Positions 9,450 through 19,503 of a stretch of 21,536 nt of DNA are shown piece after piece. This DNA is from Elysia marginata (lineage: Eukaryota; Mollusca; Gastropoda; Plakobranchidae). Location of the stretch: the NCBI GenBank assembly GCA_019649035.1, contig BMAT01008585.1, positions 524,584-546,119 on the forward strand, in the 5' to 3' direction. Every line of letters begins with the position of its first letter. Within the stretch, counting starts at the first letter, position 1. The translations under genes were made by a program, and so were the position numbers. The notes below the pieces were generated by a model, which was not told the DNA's origin, made no database searches, and was given only the letters and a program-made list of their open reading frames with translations.

Positions 9450-9515
<66 letters not shown>
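9450..9515. repeat. (TC)n microsatellite
   Basis: About 65 bases of TC dinucleotides with a single TTTC interruption near 9484. It abuts the left end of the tandem repeat region that starts near 9613. The leucine/serine frame read through it is an artefact. Confidence 0.95.
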
Positions 9516-9520
<5 letters not shown>

Positions 9521-9612
9521 ATCTTCTTATCTCTACTAGTCTATGTATCTTTTGATTTTCTTAGAGCCTCGCTGTATCGACATCATGATCCTCTTCTCGT
9601 TTTTGTTTGTTT

Positions 9613-10045
9613 GGTTTTTTTTTAACCTTTGGGTGTTGAGCAGCTCAATCCTAGTTTTATCTTTAGCATCTTTGGATAGTCAAAGTATGATTCCTTAGAA
9701 TATAGCGGTATAAAAGTGCAGGAGCAAGGCGCATACTTTCCCTCTAAATGCTTCTGATTTTTAGGTAAAAAAGCCCTCCTACTGTTACATGTACTTTTTC
9801 TTCTTAACTATTAAGTACTGTACCGACTCGCCTGGAAAGAATTTGAACTATAAATGAATAATACCCGCCAGCGCTACTGTATTACGGTTGTATTGAATTG
9901 TGCTGCACCTGGAGCAGATTTAGGCCCTGGAATAACTGGTGATCTTGCTACTGCTAGTTTACTGTATACCCACCAGATCTTTCTGTCGAGGTACAAGTCC
10001 AGATCAAGGCCCTCCTCTGGGGTTTTTTTACGTTTTCAAGTTAGG
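9613..10045. repeat. Tandem repeat unit, copy 1
   Basis: The unit has two parts. Part X (about 9613-9868) includes CAGCTCAATCC at 9641 and AGTCAAAGTATGATTC at about 9679. Part Y (about 9881-10045) includes TACGGTTGTATTG at 9883 and CTGGAGCAGA at about 9909. Both parts recur in the same order downstream at 10046-10590. Identity by eye is roughly three quarters with small indels, so the duplication is not recent. There is no coding frame or transposon end that I recognise, so its class is unknown. Confidence 0.75.
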
Positions 10046-10590
10046 CAGTTCAATCCTCGTTTTACTTTACGCATCTTTGTATAGTCAAAGTATGATTCTC
10101 CTCAAATTTTATTTCTTTGAACATACCGGTATAAACTTGCAGAGGCAAGTTGCGTTATCATCCCCCAAGTTTTTCAGATTTGTAGGTAAAAGAGCCTTCC
10201 CGCTGTTTACAATGTATATTTTCTTCTTCTTAAAAAATTAGGTACCGCTCCCCTGGAGCACAATTTTAGCAAAAAATGATTTCAACTATATATATTTATA
10301 TTTTATATCAATCACTTTTGCTGGTATGGCAATATCTTTTATTTGGCCGGTTTTCTTTTTTCTTTTTTAATTCTTTTTCTTTCGTAAGTCCTTGGTATTA
10401 ATTTGTTTCTGTTACACCCTTGAAAAAGAAAATAAAAACTTTAAAAAAAATCATCAATTCCCATTACTATTACGGTTGTATTGTGATGCATCTGGAGCAG
10501 ACATTGGCCAANNNNNNNNNNNNNNNNNNNNNNNNNNNNNNNNNNNNNNNNNNNNNNNNNNNNNNTGTCGAGGCACCAAAATTTTCACAT
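10046..10590. repeat. Tandem repeat unit, copy 2, interrupted by extra sequence and an assembly gap
   Basis: CAGTTCAATCC at 10046 begins the second copy of part X, 405 bases after the first. Part Y follows at 10471 (TACGGTTGTATTG), 588 bases after its first copy, so about 180 extra bases, largely AT-rich (about 10300-10468), lie between X and Y here. Part Y then meets the run of Ns, resumes with TGTCGAGG at 10566 and diverges soon after. The right-hand limit is therefore uncertain. Confidence 0.7.
10512..10565. other. Assembly gap (54 Ns)
   Basis: A run of 54 N bases. By alignment to the first repeat copy, the missing stretch corresponds to roughly 9926-9983, so its length is close to what the repeat predicts. 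Frames drawn across it are meaningless. Confidence 0.97.
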
Positions 10591-12566
10591 TACAAAGCGC
10601 TGGTATTAATTTTGAATGAAGCATTTTCCTAAGCATGAAAACGTTGGTAACTGTACACATTAATCAAAGTACATGTATAAATTACAAGTATAGTACAGAA
10701 ACATAAAAATTAAAGATTAATCCATTTTAGAACGTTTTTTTTCTCTCTCTAGACTTTTCCATATCATAGCCATTTCAAGCTGGTTATTCATTCTGTTTCC
10801 AGCCACTTTTTGAAGGTTATTGTTGCTATCGATCCTCCAGCCACAGGTCATGGTACTGATAGCTAACTGTTTTAATTCCTTGAGGTGGCAGGATTTACAT
10901 GCCCTTAAACAATGTCAATTGTCGAAGTTAAATACATGTAATTCGATCCACGATATATTATACCGACTAACATCTCTTAGTACCGGGTTCATCTAGTTTC
11001 TAGTTCTACTGGCTCTTGAGACTAATTTTACTTTTCTCACCATCCATCATATTTTCGTCATCTTTTTTTATAAACCATATCTCTGCAGTTTATCGTTAGA
11101 TGTATTCCTGTATTTCCTTTTCATGATCGGGCATTTCCAGGCATATACTTTTAATACCTTAATACAAGTACTACAAGTACTGGTCATGTTTTTTTTTTTC
11201 AATGTTACGGTATCATTTTGGTGGCCTTACATTTCTTTTTCTTAGCTTTTGATTTCATTTTGTTATTGAACTTGTGTTTTGTCATTACAATCCGTTCGCA
11301 TTATATCCACCCACCATAAGTACCCTGTGCATTTTTACTGGTTAAATTAGTGAGTTTCTTTGCTAACCTGCCTGCATGATGAGTATTAAGATTTGGAGGC
11401 GCCCTTGCGGTCAGTTTTCGTGGAACTAATCTGTTTCTCCAAAAACGAAGAATAAATTTGGTCTCAAAGCACTGACACTGGGTACCTATATATTTATGAT
11501 TATATCGTTTTAAAAGGAATATCACTACACGTATTTATATTATAATATTTAAACTATTGATTCAATTTCTATGCGTTTTTCAAGTATTTCTATGAAGTCA
11601 CTTTTTCAGGTGTAAACTAAATCGACTGGATTCAATCACTAAGGCTTCAAACTTTTGTTAAATTAATGTGTATAGCACGTATTTTAATTTTCATGTCAGC
11701 TATCTCAGTATTAAATGCAGAACGGTACGGTAAACAACTTGGTTTTTACAATATGAATCGATACTTGCTTTCTACAATATAGATCGATACATGTATTTTT
11801 TCGAATTTCTCTAACATTTTTCACGGACGACAGCTATATGTACTACCTAATTGTTTAATTTCAACATTTTCTCTTTACATTACCAACATCAACTTTAATA
11901 TTGCATGTCTAGGTAGTATAATTATTTCTCTATAAGTAGGAAGTAATTGTAGTATTGTTGATGCGTAATGAATTATAGCAAGAATTACAGGAGTGTTAAA
12001 TAAAAAAAAAAAATTTTGTTCCCTGGTTGATTGCAAAACGTAACATTGTCTATGTAAATGTGGTTATCTCATGATTGCAAATAAAGTCGGCAAAGGGAAG
12101 AGAAAGAGGACCAAAAAGAAAAGAGGAGGCGGGGGAGCGGAACATAAAAAGGCAAAATTAAGACACTCAGACACACAGGAGTGATGCAGAGAAGAAATAA
12201 CGGAATGCGAGACGTGGGTCATATGAGAGTGAATGTAAAAAAGAGTGTGTATATAAGGAAAGAATAGAAGAAAAGGAGCTATATAATGGTTGATCTACAT
12301 AATATATCGTCTTTCTATTTTAAAGGCATTAGAAATACAAAATAAAACAGATATCTTCAACATTTAGACATAGTAACTTATTTTAAGTAGGCCTGGTCTT
12401 AATAATACATTAACGATCCAAATTACAACCACAAATAGAAGTAGATGAGATAGAAAGTTCAGTCCGGATTAGAAAGGCGAGAGTTGAATCGAAGGAAACC
12501 AAACCACTATCCAAATAAACCCAGTTTTTTTAACAGGCCAGAGATTTAAATACTATCACATCCTGA
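10591..12566. other. Intergenic AT-rich DNA
   Basis: No gene recognised. The longest frame, minus strand 11301-11525, has no motif. Noted items are a run of ten adenines near 12002, and a purine-rich tract at about 12092-12142 with a GGAGGCGGGGGAGCGGA core, the most GC-rich spot in this stretch. Confidence 0.55.
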
Positions 12567-12712
12567 TACAGTCAACACCTCGGGACCGGAAAAAATGTGT
12601 TGACTTTAAAAATTATAAATTTTTCAAGAAATAAAAAGGGTACTGCAAAACAGGGTTGATTGTAAGCAAGAGTTTCCATTAAAGGCGTTGACTTTAACAA
12701 GATTCCACTGTA
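12567..12712. mobile_element. Short non-autonomous DNA transposon (MITE), pogo/Tigger-like
   Basis: The element is about 146 bp and has the inverted termini TACAGT and ACTGTA. The right end, read inward on the minus strand, is TACAGTGGAATCTTGTTAAA followed by GTCAACGCC. The left end reads TACAGTCAACACC followed by TCGGGACCGG, as if about 16 bases of the terminal repeat had been lost. GTTGACTTTAA occurs inside both ends (12599 and 12687). Ends of the form TACAGTGGAA-CTTGTTA, with a GGGACCGG block, are typical of pogo/Tigger elements of the Tc1/mariner superfamily, which target TA. There is no room for a transposase. Its divergence suggests an old insertion. The minus-strand frame at 12572-12769 is an artefact of it. 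Confidence 0.55.
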
Positions 12713-13047
12713 TAAGATTACGTAGGATCTGGGTCGATGCCCATCACTACTTGCCAACACGTTTACCATTTAACATGTAACAAAACGTGCTTTAGTGTCA
12801 ACATTAACAACAAATTTCTCAAGATCAGTGCAAGTGTGTCATAATTATGTTGCAATTTTCTCATTACTCAAAAATGTTGCTGAAGCGTTTTGACAGATTC
12901 TTTTTTGTTACATTTCAAACAAAAACACAGTAAACCCAATCGAAATCACAAATAGATCCCGGTATTATTATTAACAAAAAATGCAACGAACACCCACTTT
13001 CCATCTTTATCTTAGAGAACCACTGGCGCCTCTGCGCATATTCTAAG
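12713..13047. other. Intergenic, nothing recognised
   Basis: AT-rich DNA between the MITE and the probable LINE fragment. Earlier parts of a reverse transcriptase were looked for by eye just upstream of 13048 and not seen. The minus-strand frame at 12915-13253 is the shadow of the LINE-like frame at its far end. Confidence 0.45.
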
Positions 13048-13293
13048 GAGAGATAAATTCCCGCAAAGAAAGCAATGAACAGTGGTTTTTTTTTCAACAC
13101 CAAAAGGGTCAAATACCGAGGGAGACCAATAACTTCATTACCTGTTGTACTTAACAACGACCTATCCCGAATAACATCACTCATCTTCAAAAGCCAGAAG
13201 GAACTCGACCACTTAAGAAATATTGCACATAAGAGAAGCCAGAATACATACATGTTACAAGAATGTGAAAATGAGTCGTCGTCGGATGATTGA
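13048..13293 (+). mobile_element. Probable decayed LINE ORF2 C-terminal fragment
   Basis: The plus-strand frame from ATG 13075 to the stop at 13293 encodes KYRGRPITSLPVVLNNDL and then ELDHLRNIAHKRSQ. A basic run, an RGRP motif, a TSLPxVLxxDL block and then a DLxxLRxxAxxRxxW-type block are what I recall of the C-terminal tails of non-LTR retrotransposon ORF2 proteins, after the reverse transcriptase. In the same frame just upstream, IPAKKAMN would fit the usual run-in, but it follows a stop codon (TAA) at about 13054. The expected tryptophan after the last block is not seen. No reverse transcriptase domain remains, so this would be a short dead fragment. The assignment rests on motif memory, and a chance frame cannot be excluded. 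Confidence 0.33.
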
Positions 13294-13933
13294 GACGTCT
13301 GGGTCTATAAGTCAAGCTCAAACAAAATCGGGTTTCAATTTAAGGAAAATATTAATATTAAGTGGAAAGATATTGCAACTTCTGTCTTTTCAAATATTGA
13401 TGAAAGTTAAGACAAACAGGCTTCTAAAAGACTTTTACTTAACTCATAATTTACGACATCTCATTCATTTTGACCGGTCTTGGGACAAACTATAGGCCTA
13501 GCTAGAATAATAAAGAACATGCTCATTTTATACAATTTTGAATTGACTGGGGTTTTTTTTTCAAACACAGCTCTCGATATATTGCACATGTAGGCTACAT
13601 GTATTGAACTTCTATAAATTTAGCAAATTTGTTTGCCTGATTAAGACGCATATACAATGAACTTGGCAACAATTTTTGTTCATAGATCCATGACAAGGAG
13701 TTAAAATTTTTACTGATCTGTGCAAAGAAAAAAGGTTTAGAGTTTCTCAGCTTTCGGTTTTGAAAATGTTCCTATGGCTGAGTAAAATGTGAAATGCCAA
13801 CTCCAGCTTGGCTAATTTTGGCTTTGATAATTATCTTTAAAAAAATTTCCAATTTGAATGCTAAAACCATATTGAGAAGAAAAAAAACAAAACAAAATAT
13901 GGCAATCTTAGATTGATTTGATTATTAACTTTT
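13294..13933. other. Intergenic, nothing recognised
   Basis: AT-rich. A plus-strand frame at 13223-13495 lacks features and overlaps the LINE-like fragment in another frame. No RNA gene or repeat end was seen before the SINE at 13934. Confidence 0.5.
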
Positions 13934-14231
13934 GTCGCGTCGTAGTAGATACTTGCCTTTCGAACCAAGAGGTCCAGGGTTTGAGTCCTACTTTTGGCAG
14001 GTCAACGTTAAGTCCTTAAGAAAGGCTATTTACTCATATTTATCTGCCTCACTTATGCGTTTAAGAAGTACCCAACTATAGGCAGTGAAAGATCTTGTCA
14101 GTAAATTGGAATCAACCGCTTACTATCTGATCCTTCCAGAATTCAGAAGGCATTTTAGTTTGTAATGGCCTGTAGGGCAACCCATGTAAAGCACTTAGAG
14201 TTAAAGCATTATAGTGGATAGGGCGCTACAC
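13934..14231 (+). mobile_element. tRNA-derived SINE (second family), copy 2
   Basis: It aligns along most of its length with the copy at 4549-4831. Shared blocks are GCGTCGTAG at the head, GAGGTCC-GGGTT around a damaged B box, GAAAGG-TATTTAC, AAAGATCTT-TCAGT, ATTCAGAAGG and GGCCTGTAGGGCAACCCATG. About nine bases of the A-box region are missing relative to copy 1, and the B box reads GGTTTGAGTCC, so this copy is unlikely to be transcribed by RNA polymerase III. It keeps more of the 3' end (AGTGGATAGGGCGCTACA), which helps set the family's tail. Confidence 0.75.
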
Positions 14232-15534
14232 CATGACACTTTATGCTCTTTACTACATGTATGTGTATTGAGGTACAAATGTTTTGAAGAACTAAATACT
14301 TCTACTTTCGATAAAGTAGTCCAATGTGATTAGTAAAGAAAGCCATATTTTTTTAACTTTCAGTATACAATGAATTTTTTTTTAAATTTGATAAAGAAGG
14401 GTCACTAGCCTATTGTGTCGCACATAGTTTACCATGGTGCACAGAAGTGTGTAAAATTCGACCTCTCTTTAATGGGTGATTTGACCTATATCCAAAGGCT
14501 ATCAAAATTTCAGGAAACTAATAACAGATTCCAAATGAGCCAACTTTGAAGTAGACTAGACACATTTGTATTGAGTTTAGGGTAAATGAGTTGGATATTG
14601 CAATTATCACTTTCAATGGCCTTGCAGTTTGAACCAACAGTTTTTTCTAACATTCCAAGCGCAAAAAAAAAATTCATATAATAGAAGAGCTAATTTTAAG
14701 AACAGGTATATAGAAAAACTCAAAAAAAAATAAAAATTAGACCTTCAAATGTCTTTTTCTCATAATTTCCTGCCTCAGACTAAATCACTTTTAGTGCGAG
14801 ATATATGGTTTATCTATGTGTAAAAATGACTCTACCCTGCTATAGGTAAGAAAGTGACAACTTTTTCCTCCTAAAATGCCAAATTTTCAAAAAATTATAT
14901 GATACAGTTAGCCATACAACCTTTCATAAAATTGTTAATGCGATAGCCAAATTAATAGTATAATTATCTTGCTTTTTTAGTTTAAAAAAAATTGACCCTT
15001 TGGCCTTAGTGGAGTAGCTCATTTAAGCATATTTTCTATCATGACATGGGCAATGAGTGATCTTACAAGTTACACACACAGCGACAGGCTCATGTCAAAT
15101 TGGCTTACCTCTGAGCCACTCAAGAGCTGTATAATGACATGGTTAAATTTGTGTTGAGGATTATTAATAATAATAACAATATATTTAAATAGCGTCTAAA
15201 ATTCATCATAGATGCCCTGCCCCACTGTGATAATTTCATAATATTATTACATTTAGAGGCATTAACGTTGATTAGAGTACACTACTAAACAACTGAAGAA
15301 ACAAGTCATTTAAGGGTTTGTGTAGATTTTTAGTTACAGAACAATAGAGAAAGACACAGAAAGATATTTAGAGAGAGAAGGTGGGAGGATAGATGAAAAC
15401 TTAGTATGAAATTGTAATACATGTACATGTATTTGGTTACTCTGTTACATGTACACATAGGCCAAGGAGACTACAAACAAAAAAAGAAATATAAACTCAG
15501 GGGATCTGAAAGTACCAAGTGTATTGATTTATGT
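14232..15534. other. Intergenic stretch between the two genes' 3' ends
   Basis: No gene recognised. It includes the second copy of the short dispersed piece (14447-14471), a possible SINE/LINE tail fragment at about 15163-15200, and clustered ACATGTAC words at about 15418-15455. Confidence 0.5.
15163..15200 (-). repeat. Possible 3' tail of a SINE/LINE with TTA repeat
   Basis: Read on the minus strand, this is GACGCTATTTAAATATATTG followed by an imperfect TTA run. It resembles the GCGCTATATAAAT-plus-trinucleotide endings of L2-tailed SINEs and LINEs. No matching head was found on the minus strand within a few hundred bases, so this could be a truncated copy or simple-sequence DNA. Confidence 0.25.
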
Positions 15535-15540
15535 TTTATT
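15535..15540 (-). terminator. Candidate polyadenylation signal of the IDH3A gene
   Basis: Minus-strand AATAAA within GAATAAAACATAAATCAATA, followed about 15-20 bases later by CA and a GT-containing stretch. It lies at the edge where the run-rich character of the sequence changes. Several other minus-strand AATAAA words lie nearer the stop codon (for example at about 15985, 18068 and 18205), so the true site is not settled. Confidence 0.25.
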
Positions 15541-18500
15541 CAAAAATAATTTATCACAATTCATAATACATAATATAAATCACAATGCACCCAACTAGAG
15601 CTAAAGAAAATTTTTTAAACAACATAGGAAGAAAATGAAACAAACAGATCTTCATGCTTTTGTGGAAGAAAAAAGGTACTACAAGCTTTTGATATGAGAA
15701 AAGCTAGCTATTCAGCAGCATTTCTTCTGTATACATTTCAATCAACAAAATTTCTACGAAAATGATTCTAGGAAAATTAAAAGTTAGTTAATTTATACAA
15801 CTTCATTTATACTTATGAGGCACAACATAATACAAAGGCATGTACAGTGTATTATGTTTTTATGAGAAATCCAGATATGTCCAGCAAAAAAAAATTGTAC
15901 TAAAAAAAAACTAAAAAAAACTTCAGAAAAAAGTTGTTTAAGTTGAAATGGCACACAGAACATCATTAAGATATTTATTGTGACTGTTGAATATGAAACT
16001 CATTCACTATAGGTCTTTAAATTTAATTTAACACATGGCCAGTGTATCTTACCAAGAGGCTCAATAAAAAAAAGGATTAAAAAGAGATGTCCAAAATCAT
16101 GAGAAGTTCAAAAAAAAAAGCACTAAATGGAACCAAAACCATGTATAGAGCAGACTCCGTTTTCTTGTAATTTTGGGGTTTAGCTCGATAGGGAGTTTCT
16201 ACTTATTTACATTTGAGAAAAATGGCCTTATGGCTAAAATTGTTGTAAAATAAAAATAAATAGCCAAAGTTTATATTTTAATCTCATTCTTGGAGTAAGT
16301 AGTTTGCCCACAACCTGGGTTTTTTTTTCAGTTAGCTCATTCCCATGCAAAAATTAAGATAGTTTTAAAAAATTGCATCTCACAAGAGCGTTCTTTGAAA
16401 CAGGTCAAGTAAAAACTTAAAAATCTTAGCACAAACGTGCTAGAGACAAAAAAAAAAGGAAACATTTAGGAGCTACAGCAAAAAACGAATGGGCAGGGTG
16501 ACTGTAAGCCATTTCTACTTTCTTCCATCTTTTCCTCCACTCACCAATATTTTTGGTCACTATCTTTCATAGCAGCACCTCAAATGAAGACGCAAACGGA
16601 CTATCTTCTGGTTTATAGGGTTTGAGTTCCATGAAATAATCACATTACAAGTATGATGAAAAAACGCTAAATTGTACTTCTGTCTTTTCTCTTTTTCAGC
16701 ATATGAAAAAAAATGGAACCGAAAAATCTTTTCTATTTTAATACTTCATGTTGACGTCAAAAGAAATTCACAAAATAGAGTAATACTTTTTCATGCAAAT
16801 ATAAGTGCTGAGGAAACTCGAATAATAAAATAAATAAAAATAGCACAATGAAGGTAGAGATCTAGGTATGAGATTTTTTTTTGTACCATAATAATTTCTT
16901 TTAAAAAAGTTGCTTAGACATAAAAGTCAATAGTTTTACACAAGAAAAGAAAAAAAAAAAAAAACAAACCAATTTTTAAAAATATGTATAGACTGATTGC
17001 ACATATAGATAAATGAGTGCTGGAAGAAAGCCACCAGTATTTTGTTGTCATTGTGAAAGGTTATTAAATGCACTTAATGCAAGCATTGTTTTCAAAAACA
17101 CCTTAAAACTTCATCATGATTTTAAATATTGCCTAAATTGAATTATCAGTAATTTATCTGGCCCTTGCACTGTTTTTATTAACATTTTTAACTTGCAGAT
17201 GATATCTATATTACTAATAATATAGAGCTTATATGAAGCGAAACTAAGATATTTTGAACTAGGCTAGATGCTTGCAAGAGACAGCAGAGCCTGTAATTAG
17301 TTTTATACTATAAGAACAAAACTGGAAGAATACTTTGCAGTTGTTTTTTAAACAAAAAAAAAACGAAGTTGAAGAAAAAGGCTTAATTAAAGAAAGACAA
17401 AAAAAACTTGTGGTTGGTATAAGACTTCAATACTTATTAATTTCAGGGGAGTAAATATTTTCATAAAAACAGTTGCTCGTAAAAATAAAGAAACTATAGA
17501 TAAAAAGAAATGGCTTCATAATGAATAGATTGGCCCCCTTCCCTAATTACTATTTGACATAGAAATGGTCTGCTACCTGTGAATTTTCTTTTTACTGCAA
17601 AGTGATCAACTGTATTTGAATTGCAAGACACAATTGCATTTGATATGTGTAGTGGATTTTGTGGATATATTAATATGTTAAGCACGTAGAGATATAAATC
17701 AGTATTATGCTGTAAAAAAGCACCAAATAAGTAGTCTTACACAGACAATGGCAGTTTGTAGAACTTTTTTTCTTCATCTTCTGTGAGAGCAAAACAGTGA
17801 GAAGATAATTTTCAAGAGGCCAAAAAATATGGTTTATAGAGGTTGGCATCATCAGTTCTGATGCCTGCTGCCCCATAAGACATCAAAGTAATGCTTCTCC
17901 AGGTCTTTCGATTCAATTATGTTGCAATGCTCTTTTACTTTCTCTTGACTGACAAAAGGCATTGATGCACTCACCTGTAGTTCTGCATTATCTTAATTGT
18001 TTTTTTTGTTTTCTGTCAAAAAAGAAAAACAATAAGTGTCTTTTTCAAATGCAATAGGCCTATGCTAATTTATTGACATTCTGTGCACATTTGGGGCTTA
18101 CATTTTGGGAGGAAAGTTCAATGCGGTACATTGGTGAAATAAAACTAAATTCTGCGCCAAAATTGCATAAACGTCCCGTTAGTCATCATTAATTATGATC
18201 TCCATAGTTTATTGGGACATAAAAAAGTGAAAATTCACCAGTATCATAACTGGTTTGAAGAAAGCATTATTTTTAGAATATTCCTACATAGTGAATTTCA
18301 AGACTAAATGCTTTAAGACCCAGTGCTTCAAAAAAAAACAACAGTACATTGAATAATCAGAACAAAAAAAATTGATTTACACCTAGCTCTACTATAGCTA
18401 TGTGGTAATTGAAATTAAAGGAGTTTTAAACAAACCAATAAGTGTCAGGATATACATAAACAAAAACAAAAAAGAGACGAAGACAATATTTTCAATTGGG

Positions 18501-18614
18501 TTTCTTTTAAAGCTCTATTGTTTTGGGTGTTTGTCAGCCAAAAACAATGAAAATTCCACATGACCATGCTAAAACGTACACACACTTATTCACATAAATA
18601 CACGATGAAATTGA
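15541..18614 (-). other. Putative long 3' UTR and/or intergenic DNA downstream of IDH3A
   Basis: There is no coding potential; the minus-strand frames at 17494-17685 and 17670-17876 show nothing recognisable. The plus strand is rich in A homopolymers (for example near 15889, 15903, 16108, 16448, 16949, 17354, 18329 and 18366) with far fewer T runs. A transcript from the minus strand would therefore be U-run rich, as many long 3' UTRs are. Where the transcript ends cannot be decided from sequence alone. Confidence 0.35.
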
Positions 18615-18695
18615 CTAGGAGGCTTGAACTTTGCGACAAATCTCGTCCGTAAATGCAGAGCAGGTTGAGTTTCCTCCTAAATCTCCAGTCAAATG
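18615..18695 (-). CDS. IDH3A: Isocitrate dehydrogenase [NAD] subunit alpha, last coding exon
   Basis: Read on the minus strand from 18695, this encodes HLTGDLGGNSTCSAFTDEIC followed by RKVQAS and TAG (18617-18615). It matches the C-terminus of the alpha subunit of mitochondrial NAD-dependent isocitrate dehydrogenase, which in human is of the form [20 protein letters not shown]. The acceptor is ATATATAG|CAT and the exon is phase 0, in frame with the exon at 19351-19503. The plus-strand frame at 18631-18849 overlaps it and is a shadow. Isolated as it is, this 26-codon exon is recognisable only through its family match and correct phase. Confidence 0.88.
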   Translation of the reverse strand, partial: HLTGDLGGNSTCSAFTDEICRKVQAS

Positions 18696-19350
18696 CTATA
18701 TATGCATGAGGGGAAAAAAAAGGTTTTTTTTCTTAAATCATGTCAGTGCTAAAAGACTCATAACTACGACAAATGCAGCTAAAAAAACTTATTTGTCAGA
18801 TTTGAAAGTCATTGAAAACAGTATAAAAATGAGGCTGAAGCTTTGTTAATTTTCTTTTGTTTTTTTTTATGCTAGCAAACCTTTATTATTAACAAGTGTG
18901 GATATGTGAAAAAAAACCACAAGCTAAGAAAAATTGGAATATAAATGATGCCATGCATTTATCTTATAACAAAAACTTTAGTTAAGTCTTTGAAGGCTTT
19001 CTAATAGATAAAAAGACTGATGTACGTTTTTAGCCTTACATTATCTGTTGTTTGATGCCCAAACCATTTTGCACCAGAAAACAAAAATTGTAAAATAATT
19101 AGTAAAAATCAATTTTTACTGCACAAATTGTTTGTAGAATTTTCTTGGTGATGTGTGGTGAGCGATATCTCTAAAGACTCACTCGATTTTTCTTTGAAAA
19201 AACTTTATCCATGTATCTGTGTGTGAAGTTGAGGCTCTTTGTTATGTTGAAAAATGAGAAACGTATTGTTATAAAAGATACTTTCTCTATCTCTCAAGAT
19301 TGGTTTTAAGTTTTCTTGGATGATAGCTAAGTTGTTATTATTGCACCCAC
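18696..19350 (-). other. IDH3A intron, phase 0, 655 bp
   Basis: Minus-strand donor CAG|GTGGGTG at 19351/19350 and acceptor TATAG|CAT at 18696/18695. The content is AT-rich with several A and T runs; I see no other feature. Confidence 0.85.
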
Positions 19351-19503
19351 CTGGCCTTCTCTAATGACACTAAACGCAGCATCCTCAATACGATCTGCAT
19401 AGGATGTCAGCTCCATATACCTCAGCATCATCACCGCACTCAACAGAAGAGCTGTAGGATTGGCTTTGTTTTCGCCAGCAATGTCTGGTGCTGTGCCATG
19501 AAC
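19351..19503 (-). CDS. IDH3A: Isocitrate dehydrogenase [NAD] subunit alpha, penultimate coding exon
   Basis: 51 codons on the minus strand: [20 protein letters not shown], then [20 protein letters not shown] and [20 protein letters not shown] is the coenzyme-binding loop of the isocitrate/isopropylmalate dehydrogenase family. The DI pair, where the bacterial NADP enzyme has KY, is the NAD-type signature, and it separates alpha from the beta and gamma subunits, which lack HGTAPDIAG. The enzyme oxidises isocitrate to 2-oxoglutarate in the mitochondrial TCA cycle as an alpha2-beta-gamma assembly. Acceptor TTTAATAG|GTT, donor CAG|GTGGGTG, both phase 0. One oddity is AGENKANP where AGKDxANP is usual. 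Confidence 0.95.

Noticed and set aside
12915-13253. Minus-strand 112-codon hydrophobic frame
   Set aside because: It lies antisense to the LINE-like frame and reads like its complement, with no signal-peptide or domain logic.
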